Assembly: GCF_026241165.1 (NCBI RefSeq)
Contig: NZ_JAPFQN010000002.1
Span: forward strand, 310,001-374,000
DNA from: Mangrovivirga halotolerans
GTDB taxonomy: Bacteria > Bacteroidota > Bacteroidia > Cytophagales > Cyclobacteriaceae
Length of the DNA stretch: 64,000 bases
Direction of reading: 5' to 3'
Positions 57,626 to 64,000 of the stretch are shown here, one piece after another. The notes under the pieces were generated by a model. That model had not been told where the DNA came from. It was given only the letters and a program-made list of their open reading frames with translations, and searched no databases. The stretch's first letter is position 1, and the number at the start of each line of letters is the position of its first letter. The position numbers and the translations under genes were made by a program.

Positions 57626-58445
57626 TGTAATAATCCTTTTCGTTACAGCCCTGGCTATTTCATGTGGAAATGGAAGTTCAGAACCTTCTCAGGAGCAAAA
57701 GCAGCTAGTTTGGCATGACGAATTTGATTATACCGGAAGCCCGGACCCTGAAAGATGGGATTATGATCTGGGAGATGGTTGTCCAACCCTTTGCGGATGG
57801 GGAAACAATGAAGTGCAATATTATACAAAGAATAAGGAGAATGTAAGAGTTGAAGATGATCAATTGATTATCGAAGTCCATAAAAACAGGGATGATGAAA
57901 AAATAAAATATTCTTCTGCCAGGATAAAAACCAAAAATAAAGGAGACTGGAAGTATGGTATAATAGAAGTAAGAGCGAAGCTACCCAAGGGAAAAGGGAC
58001 ATGGCCAGCTATTTGGATGTTACCAACTAACTGGAAATACGGAAACTGGCCTGCTAGTGGCGAAATTGATATTATGGAACATGTAGGTTATGATCATGGC
58101 ACTGTTCACGGTACTGTTCATACCACAGCATATAACCACAATAAAGGTACGCAAAGAGGTGACTCATTAAGAGTGGAGACAGTATCCAATGAGTTTCATG
58201 ATTACGCTGTTAAATGGAGTCCGGAAAAGATTGAATTTATGATCGATGGGAAAGTATACAATACTTTCGAAAATGAAAATAATGGATCTGACACATGGCC
58301 TTTTGATCAGGAATTTCACTTGATCCTCAATGTAGCCGTAGGAGGAAATTGGGGAGGAAAGCATGGAATTGATGATTCTGTTTGGCCTCAGAAAATGATT
58401 ATAGATTACGTCCGGGTATATGAGATTATAAATAAAGAAGAGTGA
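57606..58445 (+). CDS. GH16 endo-beta-1,3-glucanase lipoprotein, second copy
   Basis: A 279-residue single-domain GH16 lipoprotein (MKQITYNVIILFVTALAISC). Start block LVWHDEFDYTGSPDPERWDYDLG, and catalytic EIDIMEHVGYDHGTVHGTVHT: E153, D155, E158. It has no PKD domain, unlike the first GH16. The GWGNNEVQYYTKNKENVRVEDDQL region is close to that of marine laminarinases. The two GH16 enzymes probably differ in product size or branching preference. It ends the operon; a strong terminator follows. Confidence 0.94.
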   Translation: MKQITYNVIILFVTALAISCGNGSSEPSQEQKQLVWHDEFDYTGSPDPERWDYDLGDGCPTLCGWGNNEVQYYTKNKENVRVEDDQLIIEVHKNRDDEKIKYSSARIKTKNKGDWKYGIIEVRAKLPKGKGTWPAIWMLPTNWKYGNWPASGEIDIMEHVGYDHGTVHGTVHTTAYNHNKGTQRGDSLRVETVSNEFHDYAVKWSPEKIEFMIDGKVYNTFENENNGSDTWPFDQEFHLILNVAVGGNWGGKHGIDDSVWPQKMIIDYVRVYEIINKEE

Positions 58446-58486
58446 TCCTGTAAGTTTGGGTTTATTGTTGAGGGATCAACCGTTGA

Positions 58487-58516
58487 GAGGCACTTCTTTG
58501 TAAGTGCCTCTTTTTT
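58487..58516 (+). terminator. terminator of the beta-glucan locus
   Basis: GAGGCACTT / AAGTGCCTC, a perfect 9-bp stem with a 6-nt loop, followed by six T residues. A smaller inverted repeat, GTTGA...TCAAC (58467-58480), lies just before it. Confidence 0.92.
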
Positions 58517-58571
58517 ATTTATATGAAAATCGCCTAACTTCGTCATTTTAAAATAAATTTAAAATTATCGC

Positions 58572-58970
58572 ATGCATCAGTCTGTGCTTTTAATTATCGC
58601 GGGAATAATCGGATCAACTGTAACTTATTCACTTCAAAAAGCAGGTCTCAATGCGATACTTTCATCCGCTATTGTAGGGCTTTTCGCTGGTTTTTTGGGT
58701 CAATATACATCTCATTCTAACGTCGCTGCGGCCTTATTCTGTGGCTCTTTTGTAGGTATGACTAGTATTAACCTTATGCCTATAATGGCGGTTGCCATTG
58801 CTGGAGGCACCAGTGGTTTTATCTATTATTATACTCAAAGCCTTTTTAAAGGATTTGGAGGGAAATTGGGAACAATCGCTTTCATTAGTGTAGGCTTCAC
58901 ATTTATCCTTCTCTTATTCTCTAAAAAAAATATTGCAAAACTGGGTAAGCTATTAAATAATAAGCAATAG
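58572..58970 (+). CDS. small polytopic membrane protein, unknown function
   Basis: A 132-residue, almost wholly hydrophobic protein with about five membrane segments and Gly/Ala-rich helices (GLNAILSSAIVGLFAGFLGQYTS, AALFCGSFVGMTSINLMPIMAVAIAGGTSGF). It ends in a basic tail (KKNIAKLGKLLNNK). No family is recognised. It has its own upstream gap after the locus terminator, so it is not part of the glucan operon. Start ATG 58572. Confidence 0.65.
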   Translation: MHQSVLLIIAGIIGSTVTYSLQKAGLNAILSSAIVGLFAGFLGQYTSHSNVAAALFCGSFVGMTSINLMPIMAVAIAGGTSGFIYYYTQSLFKGFGGKLGTIAFISVGFTFILLLFSKKNIAKLGKLLNNKQ

Positions 58971-59079
58971 GATATGCTTAAAAAGTTATTAAAATAATTA
59001 GCCATAGAAATAATATTTATTAATTATCTTGAGCCCTTAATTAAATTATTAAACCAATATCAAAACCAAATAAAATAGA

Positions 59080-59481
59080 ATGAATGTAAGCCAAACATTA
59101 GCTCCTGCCTCCAAAATTATTATGACTTTAAGTGCTTATGTTTTAGGGATCTCAGGGCTCTCACTTTTATTTTTTCCAGAAGAAATCATGGAATTCCTGA
59201 CACAGAGCAATCAAAATGCAATTTTACTTCAAATCATAGGAGCAGCATATTTTGGATTTGCCATGTCAAACTGGACTGCTAAACATTCAATTATGGGAGG
59301 AATTTATGGCCGGGCAATTCTTATCGGAAATCTATCTCATTTTATGACAGGAGGTATATTAATAACTAAATATTATCTGAAAACATCCAATACAACTTTT
59401 TTAATTATATCAATCGTGTATATCCTCTTTCTAATAACTTTTGGATACTTATTCATGAATAATCCTAAAACAGTTAAATAA
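59080..59481 (+). CDS. small membrane protein with four predicted TM helices, unknown function
   Basis: A 133-residue protein with hydrophobic segments at about 13-34, 45-62, 80-98 and 104-125. The GAAYFGFAMSNWTAKHSIMGGIYGRAI stretch between helices 2 and 3 recurs in small uncharacterised Bacteroidota membrane proteins; I can give no function. It is followed by a 570-base AT-rich gap before the next susC gene. Its distance of 109 bases from the preceding gene gives no clear operon. Confidence 0.65.
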   Translation: MNVSQTLAPASKIIMTLSAYVLGISGLSLLFFPEEIMEFLTQSNQNAILLQIIGAAYFGFAMSNWTAKHSIMGGIYGRAILIGNLSHFMTGGILITKYYLKTSNTTFLIISIVYILFLITFGYLFMNNPKTVK

Positions 59482-60051
59482 CATTTACATATAAGAAAAA
59501 TATTTAAGATCACTAAAGGTATTAGCCTATATGCTAATACCTTATCAAAACGAGAATTATAAAAAAAATCAAATAAGAAGAAATTCATTGAAATGTTATA
59601 TTCTACTAATTAGAAGGTACGATTTCATATTAGCTAAACAACTTATTATCAATATATTATAATATTTTTCGTTTATTCCTCATCACCCATATTGCGGTAT
59701 TTTTATATTAATTCACATAAAAGTACCATATATCAATTGTATTATTAATAACTCTTCGGTTTAAAACATCCTCATAAAAAGAGCAAATCATTAAACTATT
59801 AAAATTTCACACCTTAAAACTATCGCTATATAACAATAGATACTACTTTATTTAAGATATCACTCAGTTAAAATTGAAAAATCCCCCAATTTTTAACAAA
59901 GTGGACTTTATTAAAATAATTATATTTACACGCTATTTAAAACGATATTGAGCGGTATTATATATTTTTATTAATAATATTATTAACTATATTTATATAG
60001 TAATAGTTAGATCTAGCCTCGGTTAATTTTATTAAACCAAACCACATACTT
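59482..60051. other. AT-rich intergenic region upstream of the third susC
   Basis: 570 bases, markedly AT-rich even for this genome, with no gene on either strand. It should contain the promoter for the susC/susD pair that follows. I see no clear terminator hairpin for the preceding gene and no regulator gene beside it. Confidence 0.5.
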
Positions 60052-63000
60052 ATGTTAAAAATTTACTTAATGGCATTCTGCCTGATTAGCTTTATCGCAA
60101 TCGGGCAGGATAAAGATGTAACCGGTTATGTTACCGGTGAAGGAGGCGATGGCATACCTGGAGTTAACGTACTAATAAAAGGTACAAGCTCAGGTGTAGT
60201 CACAGATATTGAAGGTAGATATACGATAAACGTACCTTCATCTGAATCAATTCTTGTTTTTTCATCAATTGGTTATGTTACACAGGAAATTCCTGTTGGT
60301 TCAAAAAGCACCATCGATGTAGTTCTTCGTGAAGACATCCAAGAGCTCAGTGAGGTGGTGGTTACTGCTATGAATATTTCCAGAGAAAAAGCATCCCTGG
60401 GTTATTCACAACAAACACTTGATTCTGATGCCGTAAGCAAAGTAAAAGAAACGAATTTCATTAATTCGCTTTCAGGAAAAGCCGCGGGTGTTAATGTAAG
60501 ACAAAACAATACCATGGGAGGATCAACAAATATCCTGATCCGTGGTAATTCTTCATTTACAAACAATCAGCCTTTATTCGTTGTTGATGGAACACCGATT
60601 AATAATGCAACTGAAAACGAAGAAGGCCAGATAAATGGCCGGAATGGTTATGATTATGGAAACCCTGCAGCTGACATTAACCCTGAAGATATCGAGTCAA
60701 TGTCAATATTGAAAGGTGCTGCAGCTACTGCGCTTTATGGCTCAAGAGGTCAAAATGGCGTGATTCTTATTACAACCAAAAAAGGCGCTGACAGAAAAGG
60801 TATAGGTATTAGTGTAAGTTCAGGATTTACTATAGGTACTATTGACAAATCTACTTTTGCTGAATATCAAAAACAATATGGTGCCGGTTATGGAGCTTAT
60901 TATGGCTCTACAGGATATTTTAATGATCTAGATGTTGATGGTGATGGTGTCGATGACCTTGCCGTCCCTACTACTGAAGATGCATCCTTTGGCGGAGCTT
61001 TCGATCCTTCCTTAAATGTATATCACTGGGATGCTTTCGTTCCTGAGTCTGATAATTACCTTACATCACGTCCGTGGGTAGCCGGTGCTAACGACCCGGT
61101 CGAGTTTTTTGAAACACAAACCATATGGGATAATACAATAGCCCTTTTTGGTGGAAATGAAAATCTCACATATAGAGTTAGTTATACTAATGTTTCTCAA
61201 AATGGTATTCTTCCTAATTCAGAAATGACAAAAAACACCATTAACTTTAATGGAAGTGCCAAACTCAATGATAAGCTAACTACTGATATTTTCTTTCAAT
61301 ATAACAGAAATGATGTTGTCGGCCGGTACAGTACTGGTTATTCCGATAATCTCATGTCACAATATAGGCAATGGTGGCAAACAAATGTAGATATTAGAGC
61401 CCAGGAAGATATTTTCTTCCAAACTGGAAAAAACTACACCTGGAATGCTGCAGATCCTACTTCTGACCCAACAAGGCCGATCTATTGGGACAATCCATAC
61501 TGGACAAGGTATAAGAATTTCAATTCAGACCTTCGAGACCGCTTCATTATGAAAGTGGGTTTAAATTATCAAATAGTTGATTGGTTAAGCCTGAACCTTA
61601 GATTTTCAGGAGACATGTACAACTGGCTAAGAGAAGAACGTAGAGCGGTGGGTAGTGTCCCTGCTGAATTTACTGTAAATAGACTGGAAGTATCTTCAGG
61701 CTATCAGAAATACACTATTGATAGTGAAGAGTTTAACTACAATGCGATATTGAATGCTAATAAACAAATCAATGAGGATTTAAGTATTGCTGGTTTGTTG
61801 GGTTTCAACTTGAGAAGAGAAAATTATGATTTCATATGGGAATCAACCAGTGGAGGGCTTGCAGTACCAGATCTATATAGTTTAAGCAACTCCTTATTTC
61901 CAAATCCTTTCCCTGACGAGAGATTATGGCAGCGAGAGGTATATGGATATTTTGGTAATGTTAATATCGGATGGCAAAACACATTCTATCTGGACGGTAA
62001 CTACCGAATAGATGTTACTTCAACCTTACCAGTAGAGAATAATCAATATGACTATTGGTCAGTTGGTATTGGATATGTCTTCTCTGAGATGTTTGACATT
62101 GATTGGATGGATTTTGGCAAATTCAGAGCCAGTTATGGTACCGTTGGTAACGACACAAGACCTTTAAGAGTTAAACAAACTTATGAACGGATAAATAATT
62201 TTGGAGGAGCGGTGCTTACTTCATTGCCTGATGAAAAGAACAATGATCAACTTAAACCAGAGTTAACAAAAGAATGGGAAGTTGGTCTGGCCCTTACATT
62301 ATTCAGACAAAGATTAAATTTTGACCTGGCTTATTATGACCGAACAACTGATAACCAGTTAATGGCTGTGAAAATCTCACAAGCAACTGGTTATGATGGT
62401 ATCTTCATTAATGCCGGAGAAATAGAAAACAAGGGTATTGAGTTAATGATTGGTGGAGACTGGATCAAAAATGCAGACTGGAGATTTAATACGACAGTAA
62501 ACTTTACCCGAAACAGAAGTGAAGTTAAATCTCTGATCGGTGATGTTCAAACTTATGTTTTTGCATCGTACCAAAGTGGTGTAACCTCTAATGCACAAGT
62601 AGGCCAACCATTCGGCGTATTAAAAGGTACAGGTTACCAGTACATCAATGGTCAGCGTGTAATTAATTCTGATGGGTATCCTGTCGCAGTTACTGATCAA
62701 ATTATTGGGGATCCAAACCCGGACTGGACAATGGGTATAAACAATACCTTCTCGTACAAAGCACTAGCCTTAAGTTTCCTCATCGATATCCAAAAAGGTG
62801 GTGACATTTATTCTCTTGATATGCACTATGGTAGAGGTACAGGATTATATCCTGAAACAGCGGGCTTAAATGATCGTGGTAACCCGATAAGAACCCCAGT
62901 TGCAGATGGCGGTGGCTTTTTATATGAAGGAGTTACCGAAGCTGGAGAACCCAACACCACATATGGTGAAGCTTTAGCATATAATGGTGCTTTCTATTGG

Positions 63001-63282
63001 GGTAATGATGATTATAATCCAAACATAATGACTGTTTATGATGCTGGTTTTGTGAGATTAAGAGAATTATCACTGAGCTACACTTTCCCAAAAAGTATGT
63101 TTGATAATGTGCTTCAACGGTTAAGTCTTTCATTTGTTGGAAGAAACTTGTGGATTATTGATAAAGACCTTCCATATGCAGACCCAGAGTCAGGATTAGG
63201 TGCAGGTGTAAGCCAGGGTTTCATTACCGGGGCCTACCCTACTGTAAAAACATTCGGATTCAAAGTGGATGCAACTTTTTAA
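60052..63282 (+). CDS. SusC/RagA family TonB-linked outer membrane protein, third pair
   Basis: A complete 1076-residue SusC with leader MLKIYLMAFCLISFIAIGQ, carboxypeptidase-D-like domain (VTGYVTGEGGDGIPGVNVLIKGTSSGVVTDIEGRYTINVP), plug (LSEVVVTAMNISREKASLGYSQQ, LSGKAAGVNVRQ, IRGNSSFTNNQPLFVVDGTP, ILKGAAATALYGSRGQNGVILITTKKG) and a barrel ending FGFKVDATF. The NISREKASLGYS plug start is typical of SusC proteins paired with SusD-like_2 lipoproteins, as here. Distinct from the glucan-locus SusC and from the first one in the window. Substrate unknown. Confidence 0.95.
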   Translation: MLKIYLMAFCLISFIAIGQDKDVTGYVTGEGGDGIPGVNVLIKGTSSGVVTDIEGRYTINVPSSESILVFSSIGYVTQEIPVGSKSTIDVVLREDIQELSEVVVTAMNISREKASLGYSQQTLDSDAVSKVKETNFINSLSGKAAGVNVRQNNTMGGSTNILIRGNSSFTNNQPLFVVDGTPINNATENEEGQINGRNGYDYGNPAADINPEDIESMSILKGAAATALYGSRGQNGVILITTKKGADRKGIGISVSSGFTIGTIDKSTFAEYQKQYGAGYGAYYGSTGYFNDLDVDGDGVDDLAVPTTEDASFGGAFDPSLNVYHWDAFVPESDNYLTSRPWVAGANDPVEFFETQTIWDNTIALFGGNENLTYRVSYTNVSQNGILPNSEMTKNTINFNGSAKLNDKLTTDIFFQYNRNDVVGRYSTGYSDNLMSQYRQWWQTNVDIRAQEDIFFQTGKNYTWNAADPTSDPTRPIYWDNPYWTRYKNFNSDLRDRFIMKVGLNYQIVDWLSLNLRFSGDMYNWLREERRAVGSVPAEFTVNRLEVSSGYQKYTIDSEEFNYNAILNANKQINEDLSIAGLLGFNLRRENYDFIWESTSGGLAVPDLYSLSNSLFPNPFPDERLWQREVYGYFGNVNIGWQNTFYLDGNYRIDVTSTLPVENNQYDYWSVGIGYVFSEMFDIDWMDFGKFRASYGTVGNDTRPLRVKQTYERINNFGGAVLTSLPDEKNNDQLKPELTKEWEVGLALTLFRQRLNFDLAYYDRTTDNQLMAVKISQATGYDGIFINAGEIENKGIELMIGGDWIKNADWRFNTTVNFTRNRSEVKSLIGDVQTYVFASYQSGVTSNAQVGQPFGVLKGTGYQYINGQRVINSDGYPVAVTDQIIGDPNPDWTMGINNTFSYKALALSFLIDIQKGGDIYSLDMHYGRGTGLYPETAGLNDRGNPIRTPVADGGGFLYEGVTEAGEPNTTYGEALAYNGAFYWGNDDYNPNIMTVYDAGFVRLRELSLSYTFPKSMFDNVLQRLSLSFVGRNLWIIDKDLPYADPESGLGAGVSQGFITGAYPTVKTFGFKVDATF

Positions 63283-63302
63283 CCAGTTAAATTAAAAAAG
63301 TC

Positions 63303-64000
63303 ATGAAAAAAATAATTTCTATACTCATATTAGTCGTCTTTGCATTTGCTTGCGACGACAGATTGGATGATTTAAATACGGATAAAAAGAATCCAGAGGT
63401 GGTCCCTGCTTCTTCCTTATTTTCAAATGGATTGAAAAATGGATTTGATATTCTTAATAGTATTAATGTAAATGAGAATGTTTTTAATCTCTATGTTCAA
63501 TATTTTACGACAACTACTTATCCGGAAGAAACCAGATATAATCTAACTTCGAGAACAATTCCTGAAAATTTCTGGTTTGCTATTTACGTGGATGCTCTTT
63601 CAGATATGAATGAAGCTAAAAAACTGATTAATGAAGATCTAAACAATGAGCCTCTTAATCCGGAGGAACTAACAAATCAGATAGCAGTAATTAATATTTT
63701 CGAAGCGTACATGTATCATACCTTGGTCGATGTATTTGGCAATGTCCCTTTTACAGAAGCCTTAGACCCTGAAAACATCACCCCTGTTTACGATGATGCA
63801 GAGGCTGTTTATGATGCTGTCCTTTCAAAAATTAATACGGCGCTAGGAAATCTGGATGAATCAAACCCGGCTTTTGGGTCTACACAAGACATCTTGTATC
63901 ATGATGACCTAAGTAAATGGATGAAGTTTGCGAATACGCTTAAATTAAGAATTGGAATGCGATACGCTGACTTAAATCCAAGCAGATCGGTCTCTTTAGT
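63303..64000 (+). CDS. SusD-like_2 (RagB/SusD) lipoprotein, 3' end outside window
   Basis: The frame from ATG 63303 stays open to the window edge (232 codons). Leader MKKIISILILVVFAFAC gives a lipoprotein. The mature part (DDRLDDLNTDKKNPEVVPASSLFSNGLKNGF, FWFAIYVDALSDMNEAKKLI, AYMYHTLVDVFGNVPFTEAL, KWMKFANTLKLRIGMRYADLNP) is the SusD-like_2 type rather than the classical SusD type of the other two pairs. It starts 20 bases after the susC stop and forms the usual pair. The rest lies beyond the window. Confidence 0.92.
   Translation, partial: MKKIISILILVVFAFACDDRLDDLNTDKKNPEVVPASSLFSNGLKNGFDILNSINVNENVFNLYVQYFTTTTYPEETRYNLTSRTIPENFWFAIYVDALSDMNEAKKLINEDLNNEPLNPEELTNQIAVINIFEAYMYHTLVDVFGNVPFTEALDPENITPVYDDAEAVYDAVLSKINTALGNLDESNPAFGSTQDILYHDDLSKWMKFANTLKLRIGMRYADLNPSRSVSL

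Noticed and set aside
1-64000. tRNA or rRNA genes
   Set aside because: No stretch with tRNA arm pattern or rRNA-like sequence was recognised on either strand; small RNAs cannot be excluded by eye.

Overview
The window is a chromosomal stretch of a Bacteroidota bacterium, most likely a marine or soil member of Cytophagales. The evidence is three SusC/SusD-type pairs (one cut at each end of the window), two very large secreted proteins ending in type IX secretion (T9SS) sorting domains, many lipoproteins with a Cys after a short hydrophobic leader, a triple-Tyr/LuxR regulator, AT-rich intergenic DNA and almost no Shine-Dalgarno sequences. No rRNA, tRNA, CRISPR array, integrase or intact transposase was seen.

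Layout. 1-4.4 kb: 3' part of a glycan-uptake locus (susC, susD) closed by a strong terminator. 4.5-13.8 kb: housekeeping and accessory genes, including a small membrane protein/Usp/DHA2 exporter group, a secreted esterase, a cyclase-family hydrolase with an altered metal motif, a fatty-acid-hydroxylase-family enzyme, a SnoaL-like lipoprotein, an MFS transporter, two tandem paralogous barrel-like proteins, and an ECF sigma factor translationally coupled to a membrane protein. 14.3-21.9 kb: a tight four-gene run. It holds a T9SS-exported subtilisin-fold protein with five exact NKFRAIVN octapeptides, a TPR-membrane-class III adenylate cyclase, a PycTM/DUF5706-like membrane protein and an HD-domain phosphohydrolase. 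This is the most interesting region, because it looks like a complete signal generator, membrane effector and signal remover set, resembling Pycsar-type cyclic nucleotide immunity but with a different gene order and an extracellular partner.

22-28.4 kb: hypothetical secreted proteins, a BlaI/M56-M23 regulatory pair, a kinase-fold protein and an inositol-monophosphatase-family enzyme, interleaved with three clusters of REP-like palindromes. The palindrome stems vary while nearly all keep a 3-nt loop, and one 180-bp block occurs twice. 28.9-47 kb: a 2402-residue secreted metallopeptidase-like protein, a two-domain DUF4242 lipoprotein, a hypothetical secreted protein, a prolyl oligopeptidase, a Tat-exported amine oxidase, an intradiol-dioxygenase-like lipoprotein and a TonB C-terminal-domain lipoprotein.

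44.3-58.5 kb: a beta-1,3-glucan (laminarin-type) utilization locus. A divergent sensor/LuxR regulator faces susC-susD-surface glycan-binding lipoprotein-GH16-GH3-GH16. The parts fit one job: surface endo-cleavage by GH16, binding and import by SGBP/SusD/SusC, and final hydrolysis to glucose by GH3. 58.5-64 kb: two small membrane proteins, a long AT-rich gap, then another susC and a SusD-like_2 gene that runs off the window.
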